The notes: generated by a model not told the origin, from the sequence alone. A stretch of 64,000 bases of DNA from Zygnema cylindricum (GCA_037447655.1 JBBHKE010000807.1:112327-176326), one strand, 5' to 3'. Positions 46,376 to 59,650 are shown, counted from the first letter of the stretch. A program made the numbers and translations.

Positions 46376-46931
46376 TTTTCGACCCCCAGGCAAGAGAATC
46401 CAGCCCAAAAAAAAACTTCATCCAAAATCACCTCGAGGGGGTGATTTTAGTTCAAGTACCGCCCAAACAGCGAATGAAAAGCGAACCACGCACGCGCCAC
46501 ACGATTTGTAAAAATTTTGGACGAGGGAGAGTCCTCGCTATTTTTCTCCGTACCCGTCACGCACTATGTACGGAAAAAAATTTGCAGGGGTCTCGGACTT
46601 CCACTTGCATTCATGGGTCCTTTACATATTTTTTCGCCGTCGTCGCCTCTCCCCTCTCCCTCTCACACTATCGCTTATATCTCACACATTTTAGAATGAG
46701 ACAAGACAATATTGGTATAAAATGAAAGATCTTTAAAAAAAAAAATGAATTTTTTGAGGTCTTTTTTTAATGGCAACTCGAGTGAGAAAAGTAGAAAAAG
46801 CGAAATCAGGAAACCATGGCGGAAAGTTCTTGAATCCGTGACGTCGACGTTGTCACAAGTGAGCGTGACGTCACAATGTCACCAAACCCTAAACATTTGC
46901 AATTTCACAAAAATCTATACGTCTACAACTA
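46376..46931. other. Spacer between MITE copies
   Basis: Non-coding with two TGACGTC/TGACGTCA motifs near 46840 and 46868. No gene recognised. Confidence 0.35.
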
Positions 46932-47426
46932 CACCGTGAATCGCTATTAGCGTGTTGGTCGCTAATTGAGGTACCCTGTTTTTATGGGCAAATTCTCAAA
47001 TAGAATTAGACATTCTAAATGTTCCTACACGTTATTAGAGGTGTTCCATAAAATAGGATTCATGACTCTAATATAGTGTCATCGTAAATAGTGTGGTGTC
47101 CGGTCTATCAGAGCTGTATTTTTTGTACTTTTTTAAGTAGAAAAGTACAGAAAAGATATTCACGCTGTCCCGTAATCGCGCTAACATGTAATTGCGTAAA
47201 TATTTTCCGGCATTCGCGGATGAAAAAAAAATGCGACGGCGTACGATTTGAACAATTTCGTACATGCACATATTGTAGTGTGGAGATATTCTGAACCGAA
47301 ATTTTTTACAAAGCAGTTTGCAAAATTAGAGTGTACGAAAAATTAGAATAAAAATTATTTCCAAAAAAGACGACATTTTGTTTCATTACGCTATCTATTT
47401 CATTACGCTAATAGCGATTCACGGTG
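46932..47426. mobile_element. TA-flanked MITE, well preserved ends
   Basis: A 495-bp element with near-perfect termini CACCGTGAATCGCTATTAGCG and the inverse CGCTAATAGCGATTCACGGTG, bounded by TA. The interior is AT-rich and non-coding. Confidence 0.85.
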
Positions 47427-49484
47427 TACAGGTGGGTTTTTTGATGAGCTATACAAATGTAAATGATATGTGGGAATAACAACCATAGAGTATTTTGAAC
47501 TCGCATTAACGACGCTTTTAAAAAGGGGCCGGTACGGCCGGTAGTCGTTCGTAGACGCGGACGGACGACAACGTTACATTGTGCCAGCGGTACGGCGGTC
47601 CCTACTGCGGACGGACAGAAAAAAATGATGACAGACACCGCCTATATAAGGGTTTCCACTTTTCAGAAAGGCGACTCTATAGTTTACATACTGATAATTT
47701 GTGTGGCAATACCTTTATAACTCGTGTGCACGAAACAAATGCAATTTTGACATTAAGGCAACGGAATATCCAATGGCCGGGTTTACACAAAGAAGAATTT
47801 GAGGCTGACCGCTGACCTCTATATCCACCTAAAATAAGAGTAGAAGTCGTGTGGGGGGGGGGGGGGGAAGAAGCAAGTGGAGGCCAGCGTCCCTTTTCGA
47901 AACGTCAAACGGCAAATGAGGGAATAGATCTTCAGTAAAGTACGGACAGCGTTAGTCACGACGTCATTTACATACTTTTCTGTACGGTCTCTGACGGTGA
48001 GAAAACTTAAGGCCACAAGCGAGAGAACATTTGCGCCCGTCCCGGCTCCAGCCGAACGTGTAGAATCAAACGGACGTCAAAACGTTTTACTCCCATACGC
48101 GTCGAGCGTCACAGTCAATTTTCAACACATTTGGAACCGTCGATTTAAAGTATTGTACTGTGATCGCTTGAGCCTCGTAAATAGAGTGCAACTCGTGCGG
48201 GTTCAGTATTCAGTAATCAGTATTTGCACTGAATTTCACAGGCCGCCTTTCCGAAACGTCCAATAAAGACGGCGAATGTCCATACTTGGATAACTGACGG
48301 AAACAGCACGCCCGCCCAGCCGTACGTTAAGGGCGGATCTCCGTTTCGATTTAGGACGTCAGCGAATCTAAATTTCTGACTTATATGGACGTTTTGACGG
48401 TAACGGAAAAAAATCTGCACGTGTGGCAATTTAAAAACCTAACTGGCTTTTATAAAAGTTGAACGGTAACAGGGAAATTTTTGGACGTGGGGCAGCATTA
48501 TTAACTGCTTGTACCGTATACGCACTTTTATAAACAGTGTGACTCATGTAGATCGTAGGAATTAGGAAATTTCCATCTTATTATCTTGCAATTTGTTACG
48601 ATGACGCGCATAGTAACTTTTAAGAAAAAAAATGAAGGAATTTTATTGGTTGCTTATTGGAGCGCTTTGTGCCATTGTGGAAATAGAACAGCAAACAAAA
48701 AAGTTTAATAAAAAAAACTTTGATTATTTAAAACGAGCGAATCATGAGCTAGAAGAAAGTTTTTTTCGAGTTCAACTGCTGAACGTCAAGAAGCAAAAAA
48801 AGAAAAATAAAGGTTTTGTTAGCAACAGGGTAAAACAAAACAGAATTAGGTCACGGAGCAACTAGAAGACCATATCTGCATGGTGTACGGTAACGCTGAA
48901 TCAATATTCGCTCATATTCGACCAGTTTCTATTATTTGTTCTGTTCGATGTTTCCAACCGATATCTAAGACCATCTGGATTCCTGTACGGCATTGAAAAT
49001 CTCACAGATGATCCAAATATTGCAGCTGTACTATTTGCCGTATGTACTTTCTGTCGTTTCAAAATAATACATCCATTTCCACGTGTTATTGTCGGAAAAG
49101 GTTTGAAAAATATTTTACATTGTTTTGTTTTCTGCCCATCGTGTTGTTTTTGGCACGCGGTTGACAGCCTTAGTATTAAACACGTGTAGGCTTTCCGTTA
49201 ATCTGTTCACTTTTCAGCGTTGTCAGGTTCCTGAGCTTGGCATGATTGAAATCCGTACGCCTGGCTGGGCCAGTCGGTGGAGTTTGGTTGTTTCGACCGT
49301 TTGGCAGTTTGGGCGTAACTTTTACCGACAGTTTTGTCGGGGAGAAAATGTCTGATGTCCTTCCTGACCGATGACGTCATGACTCCTTCGCGTTAAGGCG
49401 TCAACCGAATGCCCATGTGGACACAAGTATGGATTCAGTAAGTACAGTACAGTACAGTACAATAATGTACTTTACTGTACTGTA
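47427..49484. other. Spacer, no supported gene
   Basis: Holds a G-run at 47857-47868 and a short 'gtaca' tandem just before 49484. A 77-codon plus-strand frame at 48632-48865 has a hydrophobic start and a Lys-rich end but no family match, so it is not called. Confidence 0.4.
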
Positions 49485-49700
49485 CTCCGTGAATCGCTAT
49501 TAGTGTTAATGTATTTTTTGTCACTTAAAACATATTTTCTCCGTACACGAAAGTCGGTTTTAAGATCTGACGGTTGCGATTGAAAGGTAAGATTCTCAGC
49601 TTCCGATTGACGGTCTTAAATTAAGAATCGGATTAGAGTGTACGGATAAATTATGTTTTAAGTGGCGAAAAATCATTAACACTAATAGCGATACACGGTG
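49485..49700. mobile_element. TA-flanked MITE, 216-bp subfamily
   Basis: Starts CTCCGTGAATCGCTATTAG and ends CACTAATAGCGATACACGGTG with TA on both sides. The interior contains an inverted 'tccgtacac' and 'ccgattgacggtctt' block shared with 53989-54205, defining a subfamily. Confidence 0.75.
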
Positions 49701-49867
49701 TACTGTAAAATGGGAAACATACATCGATGGAGGGGAATCTGCTGTATATAATTATCCATAGGGAATTGCTAATCGCAGAGACTATATTTGCTGCGCGCAG
49801 ATAGTTGTCAGAAATTGTACACTTGAAGTACAGTTTTGTACAAGCTACGTACCTTTAAGTTCAAATT

Positions 49868-50632
49868 AGGGTGGAATTCCATTAGACGAAAAGTGTGGTT
49901 CGTTAGTAGATGCTGTACAAGTTCGTACATATTCGTACCACGCCGTACGTTAAATTTATTTTTGTCAGACGAAATATCGTTACTGGAAAGCTGTCGCTGT
50001 CGGGAAGCTCCAATGATATAGGCGTAATTCCTGGCCGTTGGATATTCCACTTTTTCAGATTCGTGAAGCAATCGCGCACATCATCCAGTGTGACGATACT
50101 CTCCTCGCGAGGAGAGTTGTACGATACTAGACGTGTACCATTGGTACACGTGAAAAAGCTAAAAAATATCCGCTTTGAACAAGCGATCACAGGTCTACAC
50201 GACGTATATGCCATGTGCCTACGTCGTACGATCCATGTGCCGCCTGCCACGCTGGATGCAGAAGAGCCGAAAATATTTTCGCACGCTCCGTCTGACATCC
50301 ACCGACATTCAAAGTTTGTCGCGACCTGCAAAGTTTGCCGCGTTGTTTTGCCATTCCGTTTCGAAATTTTCATTTCCGTTTTCAAAATAAAAAATCTGAT
50401 CGCAAACTTTACGTATGAATCATTAACTACCTCCGGTCGTACAGATATTTCGTTCTGACTTTCCGTTTGAAAATTTTCTTTCAGATTTCAAATCTGGACT
50501 CTAGCCTACGTGGCACCAATCATAATTGAGGAAGGTTTGTTACTGGCCCGACAAAATGGAATAGTCTTCCAGTAAACGCTGCCAGTAGAAGTTTCCGTAC
50601 ATTTACTGGGACCGCCTAATGGAATTCCACCC
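49868..50632. mobile_element. PIF/Harbinger-like MITE nested in the fold-back element
   Basis: Ends GGGTGGAATTCCATTAG and CTAATGGAATTCCACCC with a TTA duplication on both sides (49865-49867 and 50633-50635). A 3-bp TTA/TAA duplication is the PIF/Harbinger (Tourist) signature. A related copy lies at 62844-63538. The interior open frames on both strands lack a transposase motif. Confidence 0.7.
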
Positions 50633-51168
50633 TTAGACGATCAATCCGTCGAACAACCTTGACTGGCGGAATATTGTAACGGTGGTTAAAAAAGTGTCGT
50701 GGTTGCTAACGTCGACCGTCATAAAAAAAAAAAAAATCACACGGCCGGCGCAGGTTTACTGTAACAAAACTGCGGCAGCCACATATAAATAAAATGGCTG
50801 CGCGCAGGTAGTTCACACTGACATTTGACTTGGACGCTGACACAAGTTAAAGGATGACGTACAACATGTATGAACTCGCACGAAACGAAATAAACTTAGT
50901 ACAAAATAAAAAAGCGTACCCGCTTTTAAACATCGATGAAACTAAAATGACGCGTGGTCACGCGCGACCAAATGAAGCCACACTATTTATGAACCAACAC
51001 CTCTACAAAACGTACTTCACGGGTTCAGCGTCCCGGTTCGCGAGTAGATTTCATTTTTGCGACCAAGTCAAATGTCAGTGTGAACTACCTACGCGCAGCC
51101 ATTTTATTTATATGTAGCTGCCGCAGTTTTGTTACAGTAAGCCTGCGCCGACCGTGTGAATTGTTTTT

Positions 51169-52605
51169 GGGAATTGATCATGACAGTGACTGTTTTGGTT
51201 GCGCACAGTCACTTACGTCATTTTGTCAAAAAACGTACGTTTGAAGTACACATTGGTACAAATAAAGTACCGTTGAGTATAAATTTGACGGTCAATCGGT
51301 TGGACATCTTTGACTTTCATAATATTGTTTCAACCGCTTAAAAATTTGTCGCGCTTGCGAACGTCGACCGTCATAATAAAATTAGCAATTCACACGGCCG
51401 GCGAGCGTTTACGGTAACAAAACTGCGGCGACCACATGTAAAAAAAATGGTTGCAGCCGTAACTTTTTGTCGATATGTGAGCTCCACGGTGAGAGCACTT
51501 AGCCGCAAAATTGAAATTGAATCGTCTAAGTGTTACATTGAACTTAGACGCAAAGTGAAACGAAACCTATTGAATCTGAAAGTACTATAAGTCTCGTACG
51601 GAAATAATATATCGCACCAAACGAAATAAACTTGTATAATAAAACAAACCGGCGTAAAAATATCATTTGAAATTAAATGAAAAAAATGAGTGTGGTCACG
51701 CGCGACGAAATCGAGCCATGCTATTTACGAATCAACATACTTACATTGACAGCAAAATGTTAGGATATTGGGCGAATCGGCGTCGGCCGAAATCGTGCAG
51801 TCAAATTTTTGTTCGGTTCGCGTCAGTTATGTTTTGTTTTGTTCGGTACTGTATTTTTGTGTCGGTTCGGTTTGGTGCGAGCGCCGACCGGTATTCATTT
51901 GTTCGAGTCGCACGCTGGTCGATTGCGAGGAAATGTTGGTTCGCGAAGCGTGACGCGATTTTTCCGTCCGCGGAAGTAATTTATGTGTACGACAAAGCGG
52001 CAATACCTTTGTACGGCCGATCCTGCTACGATCTTGTCAATGTATTATGTTGATTCGTAAATAGCGTGGCTCGATTTCGTCGCGCTTGAAGACGCTCATT
52101 TTTTTCATTTAATTTCAAATGATATGTTCGTTTTATTACAAAAGTTTATTTCGTTTCGTGCGTCATAATATTTCCGTACGAGACTTATAGTACTTTCAGT
52201 TTCAATAGGTTTCGTTTCACTTTGCGTCTAAGTTCAATGTAACACTTAGACGATTCAATTTCAATTTTGCGGCTAAGTGCTCTCACTGGAGCTCACATAA
52301 TGACAAAAAGTTACTGTCTGCAACCATTTTTTTTCCATGTGGTCGTCGCAGTTTTGTTACCGTAAACGCTCGCCGGCCGTGTGAATTGCTAATTTTATTA
52401 TGACGGTCGACGTTCGCAAGCGCGGCAAATTTTTAAGCGGTTGAAACAATATTATGAAAGTCAAAGATGTCCAACCGATTGACCGTCAAATTAATACTCA
52501 ACGGTACTTTATTTGTACCAATGTGTACTTCAAACGTACGTTTTTTGACAAAATGACGAAAGTGACTGTGCGCAACCAAAACAGTCACTGTCATGATCAA
52601 TTCCC
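51169..52605. mobile_element. Inner fold-back element with about 570-bp inverted arms
   Basis: Arms 51169-51742 and 52047-52605 are inverted copies with high similarity. The ends are GGGAATTG and CAATTCCC, and the flanks share TTGTTTTT (51161-51168 and 52606-52613). Arm sequence ('aacgtcgaccgtcat', 'gtaacaaaactgcgg') is homologous to the arms of the outer element, and the loops also share 'gtggtcacgcgcgac'. So a relative of the outer element jumped into its right arm. Confidence 0.75.
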
Positions 52606-52819
52606 TTGTTTTTTTTTAATGACGGTCGACGTTCGCAAGCGCGACAGTTTTTTAACCGCCGTTACAATATTTCGCCAGTCAAAGTTCGACGGATTGACAG
52701 TCAAATCTAAAATCAAAGGTACGTAGCTTGTACGAAACTGTATTTCAAATGTACAATTTCTGACAACTACCTGCGCGCAGCAAAAATCAACTCTGCGATT
52801 AGCAATTCCCTTATCCATA

Positions 52820-53988
52820 TTTTCATAGGATAAGACAAATGAGTAAATGACCTTTGTAGTATACTATTGTGATCATGGTACAGAAGTACACAGTATTACA
52901 TGTAGAATACCGTTTTGTCCACATCGACACGTGTTTGACATTATTTAGCCAGTTGTCACACGTGCTTACGAAAATTTAAAGGAACAAGAAATTTTGAGTC
53001 TCATTTTCTATCGCCGTCCAGAAAATTTTGGAATTGTTATCGACACGTGGCAAAAAATGAAATCTGCAAATACGTGTTAGTTCGTACAGTTCAGCGTGGC
53101 TGCCGGGAATCATTTTTTTCTTATCCTAGGCGACAAGAGGTTCCGAAACTGAGTATTTTGTCCCGCACGTGTTACAACTGGCAAAAAGGCTTTCACACGT
53201 GGTTCTGTGGTAAAAAATGGAAATATTTGTTTTTTTACATGCACGTTTTCCAATTATGTACATAAAAAGACAAAAAACTGTAGGAAAACCGTTTGTCGCA
53301 TTGTAGGAAAGTCCCTGTTGTAAACATTTCCGTTTGGTATAGGGTAATCCAAAAAACCCTAAAATGCCATCTGTCGGCATGCATTTCCCCTTAGAACCGT
53401 TTCACCGTGCACTAGATGTCGCAAAAGTCGAAATTTTAGATAACCGAAACCGATCGCTTTTTTTTTTTCAAAATCTGAGTACCCGACACCCGACCGCGTT
53501 ATGTCACGCTCCAAAATTGTTAACAGTTACCCGAAACGCGTTTACAAAAATAAAAGTTAACCGAAACTCGATTTCTCACGACTAACCGTACCCGCCGGTA
53601 CCTGAATAAGTACAAAATTAGTGGTACATCTCCCTTATACCTTCCACGATACCAAGAGTACAAAATACAATAATGTTGGATAGTATAGACAGTACAAAAC
53701 CATCATTTTTTTTCGTTTTTTGCTTACCCGACCGTAACCGATTTTTTTTTTTCTGTGAATCACCCGCTCGAATCCGCTCGGCCTCCTTAATTTGGCACCC
53801 GAATCCGTTCCGGATTCGACACGGGCGGTCGAGTAATGGTCAATTACGGTTTCGGGTAACCGTTTGCGACATTTGCCGTGCAGTGTAGGAATAAGTATTG
53901 CATTTCGCTGATATGATGCAACCAGCATTACGTTCTGGTCGGTATCCCGAAGCAATTTCTACCGCTTTACCGATGCATTTGGACGTTA
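52820..53988. other. Spacer, no gene recognised
   Basis: Non-coding as far as can be seen. Repeated 'ccgaaac' and 'cccgaca' phrases occur around 53440-53580 and 53720-53870 without clear element ends. Confidence 0.35.
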
Positions 53989-54205
53989 CATCGTGAATCG
54001 CTATGAGTGTTAATATTTTTTCGTCCCTTAAAACATATTTTCTCCGTACACTCATGTCTGATTTTCAATTTGAGACCGTCAATCGGAAGCTGAGAATCTT
54101 ACATTTCAATCGCATCCGTCAGATAAAAAACCAGACATGTGTGTACAGAGAAAATATTTTTTAATTTGCAAAAAAGAACATTAGCACTAATAGCGATTCA
54201 CGGTG
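53989..54205. mobile_element. TA-flanked MITE, 217-bp subfamily
   Basis: The left end is CATCGTGAATCGCTATGAGTG and the right end CACTAATAGCGATTCACGGTG, with TA at both sides. It matches the copy at 49485-49700 in size and interior. Confidence 0.75.
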
Positions 54206-55199
54206 TACTGTAGAGATGCGCTTGGCTTTGGACGACGCGAAGCGACAAAATCGTTAAAATGTTGCAATGGTCCCTGATTCCGATATGACGATACTAAACA
54301 GATACACCTTGAGATATCATCACAACATGTACGGACAAGAGAACTCATAAACACCTAATCCCAATCATGTAGATCTCAGATTTCGAATCGCCGTTCTCCT
54401 CGTGAAATTTAGTCTTAGCATAGGTGACATACCAGTAACAAACTCAAAAGAAAAATGCGTGCTTTAGACTCTACTAAGCGGTAAGAACATGCATAAGTTT
54501 TTTATGAAGGATTTGTCATGAACAATTCAAAAAGGCAAACAAAATGTCACAACAAAAAATACAAACTGACTCGTAAAGTATTTACTTTCAATGCAATATT
54601 TGAATTCCAATGGGACGTTTTCGGACTATGTAGTACAGTACTCATTCAAAGCAACATACAAGCTGTGAAATTTGACAGTTTTAATACTTCACTGCTCACC
54701 ACTATTTAAAGAATTATTACTTGTAAAGGCGAAAAAATTACAATACAGTTTCAGTGTAAAGAGACGTGGCGAATTTTAGTCCACTCCCTGTCGTTACTTC
54801 CATATTATGATTTTAGGGTTGAAGAAGTTGCAACCAAATTAGGGCATTAACCCTTATAGCGATGGGCGATACACTAGACAATCTGAAAACTGGAAAGCAC
54901 TAATTTTTTTTGAAGGGAAAAAAGCTCCCTGGGAATTTTTGCAGAAAATAAAGTCCGTAGTTTTACCATTACAAACCCAACTTCAATTTGCAAGCAACTC
55001 TTTTTTCCTTCGCAGTTAAAACCCTACTGAAGTTGTTATGTTCTGCAATAAAAATAAATCAAAATGGTAGGAGACAGAAATAAAAAAACACGATGGAAAA
55101 AATACAGCATTTGATGACATGGCAGTGGACAGAAAATAGGAAGGAAGTAAATATAGAAAAGGACAAAGGGTAAAGAAAGACAAAAAACATTTCTTAATT
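54206..55199. other. Spacer with one lone MITE end
   Basis: At about 54845-54872 a right TIR of the TA-flanked family ('cccttatagcgatgggcg') is present without a convincing left partner. Nothing else recognised. Confidence 0.4.
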
Positions 55200-55528
55200 G
55201 TATTGAAGAATACAGGGCTGTCGTTTAAGTAGAATAGAGGAAGTCACGGATGTGGCTTTTCAAGATCTGGAGAGCTTATGTGACCTGAAAGGTCACTTGG
55301 CTCTTTGCCGAAAAGGCAAGTGAGATCTTTACTGTCAGAGAGACTATGATCAGATTCATTTCGCTGGTGGCAATCTGGCTACATAGAAAGTGTGCGTTTC
55401 TGTCCGGTTAAGTGTACCATAGGCTAGAATGCTATAACTAGCTACATAACGCAAACTAGAATACCAGTTTGCATTATTAACAAGGTAGAGGTATTCTGAA
55501 GATTTTAACAAAGGAAATAGCTTTAGCA
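55200..55528 (-). mobile_element. 3' LTR (part) of copia element D
   Basis: On the minus strand the RNase H end is followed by a polypurine tract (AAGAGGGGAGG) and then TGCTAAAGC at 55528, the expected LTR start. The LTR end (towards lower coordinates) cannot be fixed because the 5' LTR is missing; 55200 is a guess. Confidence 0.45.
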
Positions 55529-58500
55529 CCTCCCCTCTTGGTTAGAATCGAAGGTCGGCGGAAGACAGATGAAGGTCGAACTGAGGCCGTGCAAGGGCTT
55601 TTGTGAGGAAGTCAGCCAGTTGCTTTGAAGTGGGACAGTAGGTGAACGTGACACTGCCCGCAGCAATGGCATCACATGTGAAGTGATATGAATATCAATG
55701 TGCTTCGTCCGACGATGATGCACTGGGTTGCCTATAATGGCAAGTGCTCCTTGGGAGTCGCTAAAGATGACAATGGCGGAAGTTTGAGGAGACTGAAGAT
55801 TTGCGAGGAGAAAACGTAACCAGATCGCCTCCTTTGTTGCATGAGTGGTAACCATGTATTCCGATTCGGTGGAGGAAAGAGCAACTGTCGCCTGCTTTTT
55901 AGAGGCCCAGGAAATGAGGGCTGCGTGAAAAGAGAAACAAACACCAGTTGTGGAGCGTCAAGAATCGAGGTCGCCCCCCCAGTCTGCATCACAGAAGCCA
56001 ACCAGCTGAGCGGAGGAGGAACCATGGAAGGTTAGCTTGAGAGTCTTACTTCCTTGAAGGTAACGGAGGACTCTTTTGGCGGCATGGAGGTGATCAACTG
56101 ACGGGTTAGATACGAATTGATTGAGCAACCTGACCCGCTACCGCTATGTCCGGACGTGTTCCTGTCATAGCATACATCAAACTACCAACAATAGAACTGT
56201 ACAGCTCATGGGTTGCACCAGGGACAGGCCCTCCGGTGTTTCTGGTAAGTTTGACATTGGGGTCTAAGGGAGTAGAAACTGGACTGCAATCTGACATGGA
56301 AAATCTGGTGGGGATTTCAGTGACATATTTTTCTTGAGATAGATATAAGGTTTTGGAGGATCGGTCTCGACCTACAAAAATGCCAATGCAGTATTCTACT
56401 TCTCCTAAGTTCGTCATAGAAAAGTGGAGATTGAGCATAGTTTTGATGAGATTAACGAGGGGAAGAGAGGGACTTGCTAGAAGAAGATCATCAACATAGA
56501 TAACTAGAATGACCAAAGACTCTTCATTACCTTGTAGAAAGAGGCCAAAATCCGCATCGAGCTTGTGAAAGCCCTCTTTGACGAGAACTGCCTCCAAGTG
56601 TTTGTTCCAAACGCGGGGTGCCTGTTTTAGGCCGTAGAGCGATTTGAAGAGTCGACAGACGAGGTGATTGGTGCCTGGTGCGACATATCCTTCCGGCTGG
56701 CGGATGAATATTTCCTCAGTTAATGTGCCGTAGAGGAAGGCCTTCTGTACATCCATGTGATGGACGTGCCAATCACGGGCAGCCGCAAGTGAGAGGAGTA
56801 TGCGGATGGAAGTGAATTTTGCCACAGGAGCGTAGGTTTCATTGAAGTCTACTCCCTCCTTTTGCAAGAAACCTTTGGCGACGAAGCGAGCTTTGTAGCG
56901 ATCAAGAGATCCGTCAGCCTTGGTTTTGATTCGAAAAACCCATTTTGAGCCAATGACTTTTCGACCGTGTGGAAGGGAGGTGAGTTCCCACGTTCCATTC
57001 CTTTGCAAGGATGCAAACTCTGCATCTGTGGCGACTTTCCAGGAGGCAGCATTCGGGCTGTTCATGGCGGCTGAAAAGGACTGAGGTACGTTGACAGTGG
57101 CGATGTTTCCTATGCCATTAGCTTCGCGTAGCTGGCGAGCATAAATTCGGTCACTTTTTCGTATGGATGGAGCAGGGGCAGCAGGAGGAGGAACAGAGTT
57201 GCCCACTGGAATGACATATGGGGGATCAGCAGGATTTACGGAAGAAAGTGAGTAAGGATCTTAAACTGTCCGAGGGAGTTTAGGTGGGGAGGTTTGAAAT
57301 TTGGTCTCTGAAGTTGTTCTGGTGATTGGGGAGGAAGGGAGAAGCAGAGAAGGAAGGGAGTTTGAAGATAATTTGACTGAATTGGAAGTATTGGTAAAGG
57401 AAATGATGGATAGGGGTGATGAAAGAGGTTCTGTCTCGGCAAGAGGGAGAGGAATGGGGGAGAGGGAGGACTAAAGGAGTTTGAGGAGGAGAGGACTTTC
57501 ATTAAAGCTGACGTCACGGCTTAAGACAACTCGTTGTTCGCTGGAGATCCAGATTCGATATTCTTTTGATTCAGTCGCAAAACCAACGAGGACGCCTGAT
57601 TTGGCACGGCTACCCCATTTACCGGATGGAGTAAGATTTTTCACCCACGCTGTACAACCAAATATACGAAGGTGGGGAACGTTCCGTCCATGCTTCGTAA
57701 GGGGTTTTTCCAGGAAGGGCGGAGGTTGGAGAAAGATTTCGTAAGTAATTTGCAGTGGTGATAGATTCTGCCCATAAATTTGTAGGCAGGGCAGCGAAAT
57801 ATAGCATAGATCTAGCCATGTTGACGACTGTACGATTATACCTTTCGGAAACCCCGTTTTGCTGTGGCGTATGGGCGACCGTGGATTGATGTATAATTCC
57901 ATGAATGCTAAGGAATCGCGAGAAGTCGGTGGAGAAGTACTCCCCCCCATTGTCGGTCCTCAAACATTTGATTCGACGGTCAAGGGAATTTTCAACGAGG
58001 GATTTATAGTCTTGGAACTTTTAGAACGTATCAGATTTTCTGCGGAGCAGGAAACGATGACAGAAGCTGGTGGCGTCATCAATGAACGTTACAAAATATA
58101 GAGCTCCAGTATGACTTAGGACAGACATGGGACCACAGAGATCGGAGTGGACCAATGTGAGGGGACCGTCAGATTTTGAAGTGGAAGATGGAAAAGACGG
58201 ACACTTTAATTTTCCCTGGATGCGTCCAGAACAAAAAGGTAGATTTTTTGTTAAAAATGGATCAAGGCCATTGACAAGGCCCTTGCTTAAAGCTTGCAGA
58301 CTAGAGGTGGAAAGATGGCCATATCTGAGATGCCATCGTGGAAATGAATGAGGCGATGGTGATGTAGCATAGTTGGCAGATCCGACGGATTGAAATTGGG
58401 ATAGGATATCGATAGATCCGGATTTGATGCCAAGCCCTACTTGAGCGTGAGATGAAGAAAAGAACGTAACAGTGGTTGTGGAAAAAACAGCAGTGGCGCC

Positions 58501-59650
58501 TTGATTTAGGGCGGCACCAACTGAAAAAGGTTCTTTTTCAGTCCGGGAACAAAAAGGACATGAGAAAGTGTTATCGGTGATGTCACGTTTGGGCGGCCGT
58601 CAGTAGAGATCTGGCCGATATGGGTGGCCGTCAAAATGATGGGACGCTCCTGAGTCTACGATCCAAGAATCGGTTGGTATAAGTGGATCGGTAACCGCGG
58701 ATACGACTAGTGCGAACCCATAATCAGATTGTATTGGCTGATATGAAACAGGCGGCAATTGTCCAACGACAGCTGTAGAGGAATTAAAAGGATAAGTATT
58801 GGACGGTTGAACGATGGGCGACTGTTGAGTATATTCGCCAAGGGGAGCAGTACTGTATCCATGTGAATGGGAATAGGAAAAAGGATTTGTCGGCGCGAAA
58901 TTTGCAGGGACGACCGGTTGAAACGCTTCAGCAGTAGAAGCGTGACCGTGGTAATTTCCGCGGCCACCCTGGCGGCCACGCCCACTTGTACGACCAGGAC
59001 CTCCTTGGCGGTCCTGCTTGCATGTAAGTGCAGGATAGTTGTCGATGACGTGGTCAAGTTCGCGACAATAGCGACAGGAGGAGATCTTGGATGGTCGAGT
59101 GGACGGATGATAGGTCGCCAAGGCGACACCAGGAGACAAATTCTGTTTTGTCTCTTCATGTACCAAACTGGTGGTGAGAGACGGAATAGTAATAACGACA
59201 GACGAGTTGTCGATGGATGAAATGAAGGCGGAGTAGGAGGGCGGCAGTCCTCCCAAGATCGCCGTAATAATATCTTCGTCAGATACTGTAGAGTTGATGC
59301 TGCGCAGGCGACCGACAATAGATTTGATGTTGTGTATGTATTGCTGGATATTCTCAGAAGGAAGTTTCTGAGAAGATAGAAGTTGCCGACGAAGTAGGAG
59401 TTTGTTTGACCAGGATTGGTTTTCGTACGCACTGGTCAACAATTTCCAGGCGTCGTGAGCAGAACTAGCGTCACGGATGAGGCCAAGTTGGGAAGGCTCA
59501 AGAGCAAGAACCAATCGCGAGTGCGCCTCCTCATTGCGAAGTATCCAGGCAGGTTTGGTGGCAGCAACGGAAGGTTCTGCCTCGCTTCCGCTGATAATAG
59601 ACCAGAGTTTCTCCCGCCGCAAAAGGTGCTCGATCTGATACTTCCATCCA
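55529..59650 (-). pseudogene. Ty1/copia polyprotein of element D, nearly full length
   Basis: Minus-strand order is gag, protease, integrase, RT, RNase H. Gag (59650 to about 58700) has 'WKYQIEHLLRREKLW' and 'AILGGLPPSY'; its zinc knuckle reads C-x2-C-x4-H with Tyr where the last Cys belongs. The protease motif 'IVDSGASHH' (about 58640-58670) is intact. The integrase core has 'RTDNGGEY' near 57950 and 'HTPQQNGVSERYN'. RT at 56106-57206 is intact around 'YVDDLLLA'. RNase H is at 55529-56025 ('VIFSDSQGALAI'). Frameshifts separate gag-PR from IN (58600), within IN (about 57640) and RT from RNase H (about 56110). No 5' LTR is seen; the gag 5' end runs into a purine-rich tract. Confidence 0.88.

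Larger units (their letters stand above)
49761..52810. mobile_element. Fold-back Mutator-like element with two nested elements
   Basis: Begins GGGAATTGCTAATCGCAGAG, ends in the inverse, and is flanked by TTATCCATA (49752-49760 and 52811-52819), a perfect 9-bp duplication. The long inverted arms are interrupted by a PIF-like MITE on the left (49868-50632) and by a second fold-back element on the right (51169-52605). Without these inserts the element would be about 0.84 kb with arms of roughly 300 bp around a loop at about 50834-51062. The subterminal 'ctgcgcgcag' and the TIR match the small element at 5602-5882. No transposase is present. Confidence 0.75.

Noticed and set aside
48632-48865. 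Plus-strand 77-codon frame with hydrophobic start and Lys-rich tail
   Set aside because: No family resemblance, AT-rich composition explains the Lys/Asn content, and nothing around it supports a gene.
49903-50458. Open frames of 160-180 codons inside the PIF-like MITE as transposase remnants
   Set aside because: No DDE or HTH-like motif, and overlapping frames on both strands indicate chance openness.
51667-52053. 128-codon frame in the loop of the inner fold-back element
   Set aside because: Starts inside the inverted arm and has no recognisable domain; it is a by-product of the palindrome.
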